Below, in pieces: positions 9,754 through 18,414 of a stretch of 64,000 nucleotides of DNA. How positions within the stretch are numbered: position 1 is the first letter of the stretch; every line of letters starts with the position of its first letter. The stretch comes from Caballeronia sordidicola (GTDB taxonomy: Bacteria > Pseudomonadota > Gammaproteobacteria > Burkholderiales > Burkholderiaceae), in contig NZ_FCOC02000003.1 of assembly GCF_001544455.2 (NCBI RefSeq), positions 62,001 to 126,000 on the forward strand. Reading direction: 5' to 3'. The notes under the pieces were generated by a model. The model worked only from the letters and a program-made list of their open reading frames with translations, did no database searches and was not told the origin of the DNA. The position numbers and the translations under genes were made by a program.

Positions 9754-9906
9754 TCACAGACGGATACCAAAAACGGTGCCACGTGCTTTGCGAACACGCT
9801 CGGCCTCGCGCTGGCGGGCTTGATAAGAATAATCCGAGTCCATGGGGAGATGCGGTGATTCAAACAGCGATGCGAATTTTTGCAGCAGTGCGAAGAGGTA
9901 GCTCAT
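9754..9906 (-). CDS. Small hypothetical protein (50 aa)
   Basis: A 50-residue minus-strand ORF beginning MSYLFALLQKFASLFESPHL and ending TVFGIRL. GGAG lies 7 bases upstream of the ATG. The N-terminal half is amphipathic/hydrophobic, and the C-terminal half is rich in Arg/Glu/Gln (QARQREAERVRKARG). This layout is common among small DUF3563-like proteins of Burkholderia, but I cannot assign a family. The ORF is embedded in otherwise non-coding, AT-rich DNA, which makes its coding character stand out. Confidence 0.55.
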   Translation of the reverse strand: MSYLFALLQKFASLFESPHLPMDSDYSYQARQREAERVRKARGTVFGIRL

Positions 9907-10199
9907 GTCAGACTCCGTTAAGTGGTTCAGGGTTATCCCTTAGTCATCATTATAGGGTTTTCACTGACCGATTCCTAGCGCAACGCAACATTTTTCCCGT
10001 AGTTTTTCTACATCACTGCATTTCTGCAACAGGCGAGCGACGCTGCAGACTGCAAATCAGTAGCTGTTACCGGATTTAACCCCTGTACGTTTTGTACGCG
10101 CATGATTTGAGCACCGCAGCGGCTCCAGTTGCCATGGGAATGGCCTGAGAACGGGCCACCACGAAGTAAATTCGTTTAGAAGGAAATTCCCGTCAACAA

Positions 10200-10643
10200 T
10201 CAGGCGATTGGCAGCGCGAACGGTAACTCACCATTGAGTGCGCCGTCCGTCGCGACGGAAGCCGTTGTAGCGGCGTCATCGTTCCGTGAGTCATACCCGC
10301 GCCGCGGCTGGCGTGTCGATGCCGTATGATCGTCCGCATTTGCCGCCGCCATTACAGCCTCCACAGACGCCATAAAGACTTCGGGCAGTTCGAAGCCCGG
10401 CAGCATGCACTGTCGGATATCGGTGTTCAATGCCTGGAGCATTGCGCGCTCGGCATCTTCGGCGAACAGGTCGAGCGTCGGCGCGCCGTACGGCACGGGG
10501 GGCGGGGTGGGCCGCTGCGCTGATCGCCCTGCGCGAACGAACCTGGCGCCAGAGTCCATCGCGGCGGGCGGATTGGCCGCAGGGCCATCGGCCAAAGCAG
10601 GGGAAACGCCGGGACAAGCAGGATTTACAGCGGAATCGGGCAT
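10200..10643 (-). CDS. Hypothetical protein
   Basis: 147 residues from MPDSAVNPACPG; the frame is open further up to an ATG at 10754. The N-terminal half is Pro/Ala-rich and probably disordered. The middle (LDLFAEDAERAMLQALNTDI) looks helical. No known domain recognised. It is flanked by the MgtC-like gene upstream on the same strand, 152 bases away. Both start and reality are uncertain; competing frames on the other strand lack ribosome binding sites. Confidence 0.45.
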   Translation of the reverse strand: MPDSAVNPACPGVSPALADGPAANPPAAMDSGARFVRAGRSAQRPTPPPVPYGAPTLDLFAEDAERAMLQALNTDIRQCMLPGFELPEVFMASVEAVMAAANADDHTASTRQPRRGYDSRNDDAATTASVATDGALNGELPFALPIA

Positions 10644-10794
10644 AAGTCGATGAACAACAACGGCGCGGCAAGCAAGACGCGCAGGTGCGCAGCAGCCTTT
10701 CACAAAACAAGCCGATGGCAGACCGTCTGGCACGGAGGAATTTTCGGGGCGCATTGTCGCATGCCGGACGCTGACAATTTAAGCATTCGCCCTG

Positions 10795-11478
10795 CTACAT
10801 CGCGCCTTCTTCCTTGAACTCGCGCACGGTTTCCAGCGCGCGCAGCCGGGTGCAAATCGCCTCATATTCGGTCGACGACACCCGTGACAGCGAAATCTGC
10901 ACTTCATCCAGGTCGGCGGAATCATCGCTTTGTTGCACGACGAACTGCTTCACCCGCACGCTGCCGGCGCCGAGCGCTTCGTGCAGCGCATGAAAATTCA
11001 ACGTGCCGCGATCGACGAGCAAGGTCAATTGCCGGCGCTGCTTCACAGATATGAAACGCCGTTCCAGCGGTTTGATCCCCGCGAGAATGATCAGGATGAT
11101 GATGGTTGCCGCTATCGACGCGGTGTAGAGTCCGCCGCCCACCGCAAGTCCGATTGCCGCGACCGACCAGAGGCTTGCCGCTGTCGTGAGGCCGCGGACA
11201 ATCTCGCCGCGCAGCAAGATGGAGCCCGCGCCAAGAAAGCCGATTCCCGACACGACCTGGGCCGCGATCCGCGATGGATCGAGCACGATGTGGTCGCTGC
11301 CGAGGACATCGGCGAAACCGAACGCGGACACGATCATGATGAGCGTCGATCCCACGCACACGAGCATGTGCGTACGCAGTCCGGCCGCCCACGACAGCCG
11401 TTCGCGCTCGAAGCCGATCACGCTGCCAAGCGCGGCGGCCAGTACGAGCCGGGCGATGAGTTCCAGATTTCCTAACAT
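10795..11478 (-). CDS. mgtC: MgtC/SapB-family membrane protein
   Basis: 227 residues. The N-terminal membrane domain has the family motifs AAALGSVIGFERE, GLRTHMLVCVGSTLIMIVS, VSGIGFLGAGSIL and GLTTAASLWSVAAIGLAVGGG. The C-terminal cytoplasmic domain (about 150-227) resembles the ACT-like domain of MgtC. MgtC proteins act at the inner membrane in low-magnesium adaptation and intracellular survival, in part by inhibiting the F-type ATP synthase. AAGGAG lies 10 bases upstream of the ATG. No magnesium-responsive leader could be recognised in the 190 bp upstream. Confidence 0.9.
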   Translation of the reverse strand: MLGNLELIARLVLAAALGSVIGFERERLSWAAGLRTHMLVCVGSTLIMIVSAFGFADVLGSDHIVLDPSRIAAQVVSGIGFLGAGSILLRGEIVRGLTTAASLWSVAAIGLAVGGGLYTASIAATIIILIILAGIKPLERRFISVKQRRQLTLLVDRGTLNFHALHEALGAGSVRVKQFVVQQSDDSADLDEVQISLSRVSSTEYEAICTRLRALETVREFKEEGAM

Positions 11479-11668
11479 GAGTGAGTTTCTCCTTATGAAC
11501 GCGTTTTATATTGGTCATGGCGGAACGGGCAGCCGAGCGGACGCGTGTTTCGCTCGAATGCAGGCAGGAAACCGCCTGATATCCCGACGCGCGGCCGTTT
11601 TGATTTATCCTTGGTCCCCGCGTCCGGTGGCGAATGCCGCCGGGCTCAACCATCATCGATAAAGCCGT

Positions 11669-12793
11669 ATGCACGACCCTGATTTCACCGCTGGAACATC
11701 CCCGACCAGCGCGACCTGCGCGACCCTCAGGGCGCATTATGAGCGTGTCGTGCTGCCCATATGGCGCGGGCCAGGCTTCAATCCGGCCATGCGTCTTGCG
11801 TACGAAGCTGTCGCCAGCGACGGCGTGACGCCGGTCCCCGCGCATCGATACCGCGCCATGGCATGCGCCCGGCAACTGTTCGTGTTCGCGCACGCCGGAG
11901 ACATCGGGCACGCCGATAAGCTGTTCGATTCGCTTCAGACCTATTTTCAGGACAGGCAAAACGGCGGTTGGTTCTATAGCGTGGACGCAAGCGGCGCACC
12001 GCATGAGCGGCAGAAGGATCTTTATACGCACGCATTCGTGATCTTCGCGTGCGCGGAATATGCCAGGCGCGCATTGCCGGCGGCTGCAAAGAACGCGCTG
12101 GCGGTGCTGGAGGAGACATCGGCGACCATCGAAAGCCGGATGAGCGCCGAAGGCGACCTGTTCCAATCCGCGATGACCGAGGATTTTTCCACCGCATCAG
12201 GTTCTGCGTTGCAAAACCCGCTGATGCACCTGACCGAGGCGTGGCTCGCAGCCCGTGAGACCACTGGTGACGCGGTGTTCGATCGCCGGCTGAACAAGCT
12301 CGCGGCGGCCTTGGCGCGCGCCTTCGTGCATCGGGAAACGGGGTGTATCGCCGAATTGCCGATGGGAAGCGCCAACAACTGGCTCGAACCGGGCCATCAG
12401 TTCGAATGGCTGTTTCTTGTGGAAGGCAGCGGGCACGCGGCGTTTGAAGCGGCTGGGCTGAACCGCGCGCTCATGCGCGCTTTCGACTTCGTGCAGCAGT
12501 ACGGCGTGGACCCGTTGACGGGTGGCGTGGCGGCATCGGTCAATGAGCATGGCGATGTCATTGATTCGACGCAGCGTATCTGGGCGCAGACCGAATATCT
12601 GCGCGCGCTTGCCACCCACGCCGGTGGCGCGGTGCGCGCGCAACTGCCCGCGCAGATCGAGCGCTTCACGAAGCGTTTCCTGCGCCCGCACGGGTGGATC
12701 GAAAGCCAGACGGCCCATGGCGGTATCGTGCGCGCGGAAATGCCCTCGACCACGCCCTACCATCTCGCAACCGCCTACGACGCATTGCCCTGA
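11669..12793 (+). CDS. AGE-family epimerase/isomerase (N-acylglucosamine 2-epimerase-like)
   Basis: 374 residues, consistent with a single (alpha/alpha)6-barrel of the AGE family. Motifs include RQLFVFAHAG, GGWFYSVDASG, KDLYTHAFVIFACAEYAR, NPLMHLTEAWLA and EPGHQFEWLFL, where the conserved His residues line the active site. Members interconvert mannose/fructose, cellobiose/Glc-Man or N-acyl-glucosamine/mannosamine; which applies cannot be told from sequence alone. It is divergent from mgtC and followed by a hairpin at 12822-12846. Confidence 0.88.
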   Translation: MHDPDFTAGTSPTSATCATLRAHYERVVLPIWRGPGFNPAMRLAYEAVASDGVTPVPAHRYRAMACARQLFVFAHAGDIGHADKLFDSLQTYFQDRQNGGWFYSVDASGAPHERQKDLYTHAFVIFACAEYARRALPAAAKNALAVLEETSATIESRMSAEGDLFQSAMTEDFSTASGSALQNPLMHLTEAWLAARETTGDAVFDRRLNKLAAALARAFVHRETGCIAELPMGSANNWLEPGHQFEWLFLVEGSGHAAFEAAGLNRALMRAFDFVQQYGVDPLTGGVAASVNEHGDVIDSTQRIWAQTEYLRALATHAGGAVRAQLPAQIERFTKRFLRPHGWIESQTAHGGIVRAEMPSTTPYHLATAYDALP

Positions 12794-12821
12794 CGCATTC
12801 ACGCGTATCCGGCACTTTCTA

Positions 12822-12846
12822 AACGCCTCGCCCCCCGCGAGGCGTT
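12822..12846 (+). terminator. Hairpin terminator downstream of AGE epimerase
   Basis: A 9-bp perfect stem AACGCCTCG/CGAGGCGTT with a C-rich 7-base loop lies 29 bases after the stop codon. The T run after it is short (TTTCGC), so its efficiency is uncertain. Confidence 0.6.
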
Positions 12847-13060
12847 TCGCATTCACGCCTGAAAACATCGGCCGCCTTTCGTTCGAATCGCTTCGAAAGA
12901 TCATTTAAACCAGTATTTTGTCCGCGAAGTAGAGATCGTCCTTGCGCAGTTGAGACGCGCTACCTACAGTCTCTGCAGGACCGCGCCGATGACCTTCGCC
13001 CCGGCGCGGATGGATGGGACTCAAGCTGACTGGACCGAAACCAAATGTAGGAGTGTCCGA

Positions 13061-13501
13061 ATGGCCGAAATTGTCGATATCGCACGGGGCGCGTTGAACG
13101 CGCAGCCGTTTAGCGCCTTGCTGGGAACGAAACTCATGCAGGTCGACTCCACGAGTCTCACGCTATGTCTGACCATCCGCGATGAATTCAGGCAGCAGCA
13201 CGGTTTTGTGCACGGTGGCGTGGTGAGTTATCTAGTCGATAACGCCCTGACCTTCGCTGGCGCGCTGCGCCTGGGTCCAAAAGTCGTCACCGGAGAATAC
13301 AAGATCAATTATCTGCGGCCCGCCGTCTCCGGCACCTTGCTCGCGCGCGCACGCGTGATCTACGCGGGAATGACGCAAGCGACCTGTCAATGCGACGTAT
13401 ATGTCACCGATGGCGGCACTGAGCGGCTTGTCGCGGTGGCGCAAGGAACAATTCACAGGATCAGCGAAATGGCGGCAGAACTGGAGCCGGTGAGCGCTTG
13501 A
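13061..13501 (+). CDS. PaaI-family hotdog-fold thioesterase
   Basis: 146 residues with the hotdog signature HGFVHGGVVSYLVDNALTFAG, where the HGG loop and Asp take part in acyl-CoA hydrolysis, and TGEYKINYLRPA. It would hydrolyse an acyl- or aryl-CoA ester. The start at 13061 is chosen because GGAG lies 8 bases upstream; the open frame extends to 12950 without coding character. It stands alone, followed by a strong bidirectional terminator shared with the convergent hydrolase gene. Confidence 0.88.
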   Translation: MAEIVDIARGALNAQPFSALLGTKLMQVDSTSLTLCLTIRDEFRQQHGFVHGGVVSYLVDNALTFAGALRLGPKVVTGEYKINYLRPAVSGTLLARARVIYAGMTQATCQCDVYVTDGGTERLVAVAQGTIHRISEMAAELEPVSA

Positions 13502-13525
13502 GCGGTTTTCGGCATGCTAAAAAGA

Positions 13526-13563
13526 AAAGAGGCCGTTCCAGCTGATGCAGGAACGGCCTCTTT
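13526..13563. terminator. Bidirectional rho-independent terminator
   Basis: A 14-bp perfect stem (AAAGAGGCCGTTCC with GGAACGGCCTCTTT) has a 10-base loop. It is bounded by A-rich sequence on the left and T-rich on the right, so it can terminate both the thioesterase gene and the convergent fumarylacetoacetate-hydrolase-family gene. Confidence 0.9.
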
Positions 13564-13587
13564 CGTTAGCTTTTTAAGGCTAGTCGC

Positions 13588-14436
13588 TTATTTTGCGTCG
13601 ACCATACGTTGCCGCTGTTCGCCCAGGCCCTGGATGCCGAGGCGAACCGTCTGGCCGGCCTTCAGATAAACGGGCGAAGGCTTCACGCCCATGCCCACGC
13701 CTGGCGGCGTGCCGGTGGAAATGACATCGCCGGGTTGCAGGCTCATTACTTTCGACAGATACGCGACCAGTTCCGCGACGCCGAAAACCATGGTCCTGGT
13801 GTTGCCGTTCTGGTAGCGGTGTCCGTCCACTTCCAGCCACAGATCCAGTTGCTGCGGATCGGGGATTTCGTCTTTCGTGACAAGCCACGGACCGAGCGGG
13901 CCGAAGGTGTCGAATCCCTTGCCCTTGTCCCATTGCGTGCCGTGCTCGATTTGCCATTCGCGTTCGGAAACGTCGTTGATCACGCAATATCCGGCCACGT
14001 AATCCAGCGCGTCCGCTTCGCTGACGTACTTTGCATGCTTGCCGATCACCACGCCAAGTTCGACTTCCCAGTCGGTCTTTTTCGATGCACGCGGGATTTC
14101 CACGTCGTCGTTCGGACCGCAGATAGCGCTCGTCCATTTGCCGAACAGCACCGGTTCGGTCGGCACCGGCAGGTTTGATTCGGCGGCGTGATCCGCGTAA
14201 TTCAATCCGATACACACAAACTTGCCCACGCGCCCCACGCACGGGCCAATGCGCGGTTCGCCCGTTACTTCAGGCAGCGTGGCTGGATCGATTGCGCGGA
14301 GCTTTGCGAGCGTGGCGTCCGAGAGTGTTTCGCCGGCGATATCGTCAACGACATTCGACAGATCGCGAATCTTGCCGTTCTGATCCAGCAAACCCGGTTT
14401 TTCCTGACCGTTCGGCCCAAAGCGCAGCAGTTTCAT
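13588..14436 (-). CDS. Fumarylacetoacetate hydrolase family protein, probable 2,4-diketo-3-deoxy-L-fuconate hydrolase
   Basis: 282 residues. The C-terminal FAH fold carries CIGLNYADHAAES, DWEVELGVVIGKHAKYVSE (acidic metal ligands), GYCVINDVSERE and STGTPPGVGMG. In the non-phosphorylative L-fucose route a member of this family cleaves 2,4-diketo-3-deoxy-L-fuconate to pyruvate and lactate. That role is inferred from the linked lactonase, aldose dehydrogenase and dehydratase genes. AAGGATC precedes the ATG by about 8 bases. It is the last gene of the operon, 219 bases after the lactonase gene. Confidence 0.85.
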   Translation of the reverse strand: MKLLRFGPNGQEKPGLLDQNGKIRDLSNVVDDIAGETLSDATLAKLRAIDPATLPEVTGEPRIGPCVGRVGKFVCIGLNYADHAAESNLPVPTEPVLFGKWTSAICGPNDDVEIPRASKKTDWEVELGVVIGKHAKYVSEADALDYVAGYCVINDVSEREWQIEHGTQWDKGKGFDTFGPLGPWLVTKDEIPDPQQLDLWLEVDGHRYQNGNTRTMVFGVAELVAYLSKVMSLQPGDVISTGTPPGVGMGVKPSPVYLKAGQTVRLGIQGLGEQRQRMVDAK

Positions 14437-14655
14437 CGTGAGTGATCCTTCAGTTTTCAGGTTTTGATTCGGTTGGTGAGGTGTTCTGTGCCGTCAGGCG
14501 CTGCCTGGTTCGCTGGAAGCGGCATTTCAGCGAATGTGCGGTAGAACCATAACATCCGCATGACACGTATTTTTACCATTCAAGGCTTTCGTTGCGATTG
14601 CCGATGCGAAATTCCGTGTATACCGCGCGGATTTGTTCATGCAATTCACTCATAT

Positions 14656-15498
14656 TTACAAGCGATAAAAAGTCCGCGCGGTATCGCCGAAAATAGCCTG
14701 CTGTTGTGCTGCCTCCAGATGCGATGTCAACAGCCGCGCCGCGGCGTGCCATTGCGCATAGTCGCCATTCAGGTTCAGCACCGGCCAGTCGCTGCCCCAC
14801 ATCAAGCGATCGGGGCCGAAGTGCTGCAAAAGATGATCGACGTAAGGCTTGAGTTTCTCCGCTGTCCAACCCGGCGCGGCTTCGGTTGCGAGACCCGACA
14901 ACTTGCAACGCAATCCTTGCGGCAGCGCCGCCAGTTCCGCAATACCGTCCGCCCAAATTTGCCACGCGGCCTCGCCATCCTTGATTTGTGGCTTCGCGCC
15001 GTGATCGACGACGATCCGCAAATCAGGAAAACGCTCCGCAAATATCTTTAGCGATGCAACATGGCGCGGGAAAATCAAAGCATCGAAGGCAAGGTCGTTT
15101 TTGATCAGCGCATGAATGGCCGGCGTCAGCACGGGATTCTCGATCCATCGATCATCGGGCAGGTCCTGCAGCATTGGACGCACAGCCTTGAATTTCGGCT
15201 CGCGTGCCAGGTCATCGATCAAGCCAGCGGCGTTCGGCGCGTCCAGCGGGATCCAGCCAACTACGCCGGCAATATCAGGATTGTTGCGCGCGAGATCGAG
15301 CAGATAACGGGTTTCATCGACGGTGGGCGCGGCCTGCACAACCACCGTGCGCCCGACATTCACCGCATCGCGAAGCGGCTTCAGATCATCCGGACCAAAC
15401 ACGCGATACAGCGCGCCTAGCTCCGGCGTCAACCAGCCGTAGTCTCCGCGAGAAGGGTCCCAGAAATGCTGATGCGAATCGACAGATTCAACGGTCAT
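14656..15498 (-). CDS. Amidohydrolase family lactonase, probable L-fucono-1,5-lactonase
   Basis: 280 residues of the COG3618 amidohydrolase group. The metal-binding start is DSHQHFWDP, followed by KAVRPMLQDLPDDRW, RIVVDHGAKP and the C-terminal LMWGSDWPV (Asp ligand). COG3618 lactonases hydrolyse L-fuconolactone and related sugar lactones. The start at MTVESVDSHQHF is supported by a 4-base ATGA overlap with the upstream aldo/keto reductase gene, which indicates translational coupling. Substrate assignment rests on the operon. Confidence 0.85.
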   Translation of the reverse strand: MTVESVDSHQHFWDPSRGDYGWLTPELGALYRVFGPDDLKPLRDAVNVGRTVVVQAAPTVDETRYLLDLARNNPDIAGVVGWIPLDAPNAAGLIDDLAREPKFKAVRPMLQDLPDDRWIENPVLTPAIHALIKNDLAFDALIFPRHVASLKIFAERFPDLRIVVDHGAKPQIKDGEAAWQIWADGIAELAALPQGLRCKLSGLATEAAPGWTAEKLKPYVDHLLQHFGPDRLMWGSDWPVLNLNGDYAQWHAAARLLTSHLEAAQQQAIFGDTARTFYRL

Positions 15499-16574
15499 GG
15501 CGCGTTTTCTTGGGTACGCGCGGGCACCGGCGCCGATGCGTGCAGCAATCCGGCCGCTCGCAACGCGTCCCATAATTCGGCCGGCAATGGATCGGCAAAC
15601 GACGCGGCGTTCAACCGCACTTCGTCGGGATTACGCGCCCCCATCAGCACGGTGGCGACAACTTTATGCGCATAAGGAAACTGAAGGGCCGCGCTCGACA
15701 AGGCAACCCCATGCTCGCGGCATATGCGTTCAAGCGCGTCGACACGCTCGATAATCGACTGTGGCGCGTCGCCGTAGTTGAACTTCTGGTTGATCGCTTT
15801 TGGCGGTACGTCATGCGTCAAAGCGCGCGCAAGAATGCCCGAGTTGAATGCGCCGCCAAGCAAAATGCTGACGCCGCGTTTCTCGCACTCCGGCAGCAGA
15901 TCGTCGAGAACCGCTTGCTCCAGCAACGTGTATCGGCCGGCGAGAAGCGCGCAATCGATGTCGAATTCCGCCATCGCTTCCTGCACCGCTGCACCCTCGT
16001 TCACACCGAGTCCAACCGCTTTCACTCCGCGCGATGCGCGCAGTTCATCGAGTGCGCGAAACCCGCCTTCGTTCGTGAGTTGCCGCCAGTAAAAAGCGTT
16101 CTTCTCGCCATGCGTGACGCGGCCAATGTCGTGAATCAGCACAATGTCGATATCAACAATACCCAAACGCTGCTGACTATCTTCGAATGAACGAAGGATG
16201 CCGTCGTAGGTGTAATCGTAGATGGCCTGGAACGGCAACGGGTCGGACCAGCCTTCGCTGCCGTCGTAGGGCGTCGTGCGCGGTACGAAGCGGCGTCCGA
16301 CCTTGGTCGACAGCACGTAGTCTTCACGCGGATAGCGCCGCAACGCATCGCCAATCCGATGTTCGGCTTTGGTGTGGCCGTAGTGCGGAGCGGTATCGAA
16401 GTAACGGATGCCGGCTTGCCATGCGGCGTCGACCGTAGCTTGCGCGTCTTCTTCCGGCAGATCGTGATACAAGCCGCCAAGTGGCGCACTGCCCAACGAC
16501 AACGCCGTGACTTCCAGCAACGTTTTTCCAACCTTGCGCTTTTTCACGACGGGATTTCCGGTGATGGGGTTCAT
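15495..16574 (-). CDS. Aldo/keto reductase, probable L-fucose (aldose) 1-dehydrogenase
   Basis: 359 residues. AKR catalytic residues are visible: D60 and Y65 in YFDTAPHYGHT, K91 in STKVGRRF, and the His in DIVLIHDIG. It belongs to the D-threo-aldose/L-fucose 1-dehydrogenase type of AKR, which oxidises the sugar to its lactone. The product fits the lactonase encoded next. The start at MNPITGNPVV is preferred because it lies just after the end of the dehydratase gene. A parS-like sequence (15662-15677, one mismatch) lies inside the coding region. Confidence 0.85.
   Translation of the reverse strand: MNPITGNPVVKKRKVGKTLLEVTALSLGSAPLGGLYHDLPEEDAQATVDAAWQAGIRYFDTAPHYGHTKAEHRIGDALRRYPREDYVLSTKVGRRFVPRTTPYDGSEGWSDPLPFQAIYDYTYDGILRSFEDSQQRLGIVDIDIVLIHDIGRVTHGEKNAFYWRQLTNEGGFRALDELRASRGVKAVGLGVNEGAAVQEAMAEFDIDCALLAGRYTLLEQAVLDDLLPECEKRGVSILLGGAFNSGILARALTHDVPPKAINQKFNYGDAPQSIIERVDALERICREHGVALSSAALQFPYAHKVVATVLMGARNPDEVRLNAASFADPLPAELWDALRAAGLLHASAPVPARTQENAP
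15662..15677. other. parS-like palindrome inside coding sequence (one mismatch)
   Basis: CTTTATGCGCATAAGG differs by one base from the perfect palindrome CTTTATGCGCATAAAG found beside parA/parB. It is about 19 kb from the partition genes. It may be chance in codons for PYAHK, or a distant ParB site. Confidence 0.35.
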
Positions 16575-16585
16575 CGCGTGATCGC

Positions 16586-17878
16586 TCAAACCGAAGCAAT
16601 CGATACCGCATGCCGCGGCGTCGCGTTCGCCGGCAGACACGCAGGACCGACGGGATCGAACGTCTTGTACGTCAGGATGAACTCCTGATGACCAAGCGAT
16701 TCGGACTTGGACGCGGCGCCCGCCGCGACTTTCACGGTGACATCGAATACTTCGCGGCCTACCTCGTCGAGTGTTGCGCGGCCTTCCAGAATGCGGCCGG
16801 CATCGACATCCATATCACCGGACAGATTGCGATACGTTGCCGGATTCGCGCAGACCTTGATTACCGGCGAGATGGCGGAACCGACGACCGAACCGCGCCC
16901 GGTCGTAAATAGAATCACATGCGCGCCACACGCGATCAATTCGCCGATTTCCGCGTTGTCGCTGATATTCGGGAAACCAAAGCGCGGTTCGCCGTCCGGC
17001 ACGACGTCGAGCAGGTACAAACCGCCGACCGGCGGAATGTCGCCCGGTTTGATGATGCCGACAATAGGCGACGCGCCGCTTTTTGCGTACGCACCCAGCG
17101 ATTTTTCTTCTTGCGTCGTGAGGCCGCCATCCGCGTTGCCGACCGCGAACGAGCCGTGGCCCAGAATCGAGTAATAGCGCGCCGCCTTGTCCACGCACGC
17201 GACGATCTCCTGCCCGAGCTCCGGACGCGCCGCGCGGCTCTTCATATGGAATTCGCAACCGACAAGTTCGCCGGTCTCCTCGAAGATGCAGGCAGCGCCG
17301 GCATCGATAAGCGCATCGAACGCGCGGCCGACAGCGGGATTCGCCGTGATTCCGCTGGTGCCGTCTGAACCGCCGCAAATCGTGCCGACGATGAGTTCGT
17401 CGAGCGCCATCGGCACTTTTGGCTGGGCAGCGAGCGCGGCGCGCGTCTCGCGAATCCAGTCGATGCCGTTCTGGATCGTGCTGCGCGTACCGCCCTTTTC
17501 CTGGATCGTCAGGACTTCGGCGGGACGGCCGCTCGCGCGCACGGCATCGACAAGATAGTGCTTGTTCATGCTCTCGCATCCGAGCGATACGAACAGCACC
17601 GCGCCCACGTTCGGATGCGTGGTCAGCCGTTCCATCATCTTTTCGGCATAACCATTTGGGTAACAGCCTGGAAAACCAATCAAATGAACGGGCGGCTCCG
17701 TGCCGGGGTCATCGAAGGCATCGAGCGAATTGAATGCGGGGCGAAACTGCGTCACGATCTCGCGCGCCACGTGATGCGCGCACTCCACGAGATAAGCAAC
17801 CGCGATCACGTTGCGAATGCCCTTGCGGCCGTCGGCACGCAAGAAGCCCTGGAGTTGGGGAGCGTTGAGTGCTGTCAT
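16586..17878 (-). CDS. UxaA-family dehydratase large subunit (altronate dehydratase-type)
   Basis: 430 residues matching the catalytic half of UxaA-type sugar-acid dehydratases. It has the conserved start GFLRADGRKGIRNVIAVAYLVECAHHVA, GFPGCYPN, SLGCES, GTICGGSDGTSGITANPAVG and LFTTGRGSVVGSAISPVIKV; the Cys/Gly motifs hold the metal site. The SAF-domain half is a separate gene immediately upstream with a 4-base overlap, so this is a split, two-subunit enzyme. In this operon it would dehydrate L-fuconate (or a related aldonate) to 2-keto-3-deoxy-fuconate; this substrate is inferred. Confidence 0.88.
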   Translation of the reverse strand: MTALNAPQLQGFLRADGRKGIRNVIAVAYLVECAHHVAREIVTQFRPAFNSLDAFDDPGTEPPVHLIGFPGCYPNGYAEKMMERLTTHPNVGAVLFVSLGCESMNKHYLVDAVRASGRPAEVLTIQEKGGTRSTIQNGIDWIRETRAALAAQPKVPMALDELIVGTICGGSDGTSGITANPAVGRAFDALIDAGAACIFEETGELVGCEFHMKSRAARPELGQEIVACVDKAARYYSILGHGSFAVGNADGGLTTQEEKSLGAYAKSGASPIVGIIKPGDIPPVGGLYLLDVVPDGEPRFGFPNISDNAEIGELIACGAHVILFTTGRGSVVGSAISPVIKVCANPATYRNLSGDMDVDAGRILEGRATLDEVGREVFDVTVKVAAGAASKSESLGHQEFILTYKTFDPVGPACLPANATPRHAVSIASV

Positions 17879-18237
17879 TTAGCCTGGCTTTCCCGATGAT
17901 CCACGAACGCGTGGCCGGCGTCGTGGGTATAGGTCGGGAGGTAGTCGCTCTCGAGATTGTGGGTATGCAAATGGTCGCCGGGCTGAACGTCCGAGCTGAC
18001 GTGACCAATGATCGCGCCGTAGCGCAGCACCTTCTGATCAGTTTGCAGCGCGTATCGCGCAACCTTGTGTCCAAGGTCGATGGTCTTCGCGAGCGTGACA
18101 AACTGCCCTTCGATTTCGACGCGCTCCCCCGCGAGAAGACACGCTCCCGCAATCAGGCAGTTGTCTTGCGGGCTCTGAAGTATCAGGCGGGCGTCGGTAC
18201 GCCGTGCGTCGACTCGGTCATGCGGGGTTTGCGGCAC
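17875..18237 (-). CDS. UxaA-family dehydratase small subunit (SAF domain)
   Basis: 120 residues. The SAF domain is at about 20-100 (LILQSPQDNCLIAGACLLAG, IGHVSSDVQPGDHLHTHNLES). This is the N-terminal half of full-length UxaA and the small subunit in split family members such as sulfolactate lyase SuyA. The start codon is GTG at 18237 with AAGGAT 6-7 bases upstream. The ATGA overlap with the large-subunit gene implies equimolar translation. First gene of the sugar operon, divergent from the IclR regulator. Confidence 0.85.
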   Translation of the reverse strand: MPQTPHDRVDARRTDARLILQSPQDNCLIAGACLLAGERVEIEGQFVTLAKTIDLGHKVARYALQTDQKVLRYGAIIGHVSSDVQPGDHLHTHNLESDYLPTYTHDAGHAFVDHRESQAK

Positions 18238-18414
18238 GAGAACATCCTTGATTCGTTTCGCGAACTGTATTCGCAGCGCGGGTTTATATCAGTACAATCA
18301 TTCATCAGTGAACGTATTATTCATATGCGGACAAGTCGAAGTCAAGCTAACTGCGCGCCGGAACAGTCCGTGTTTTCCCTTAGCATCTTGTCTTTCAGTG
18401 TTATCAAGGCCGAC
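18238..18414. promoter_or_regulatory. Divergent promoter region of the sugar operon and its IclR regulator
   Basis: 177 bp with an AT-rich core (TTTATATCAGTACAATCATT near 18283-18303) between the divergent operons. It must contain both promoters and probably the IclR operator. I could not identify a convincing perfect palindrome. Confidence 0.5.

Noticed and set aside
9570..10079. Plus-strand ORF of 169 codons in the AT-rich gap
   Set aside because: No ribosome binding site, no domain, irregular composition; the small minus-strand ORF within it has better coding evidence.
11479..11668. Possible magnesium riboswitch upstream of mgtC
   Set aside because: Only 190 bp shared with a divergent gene; no recognisable M-box or Pro-rich leader peptide was found.
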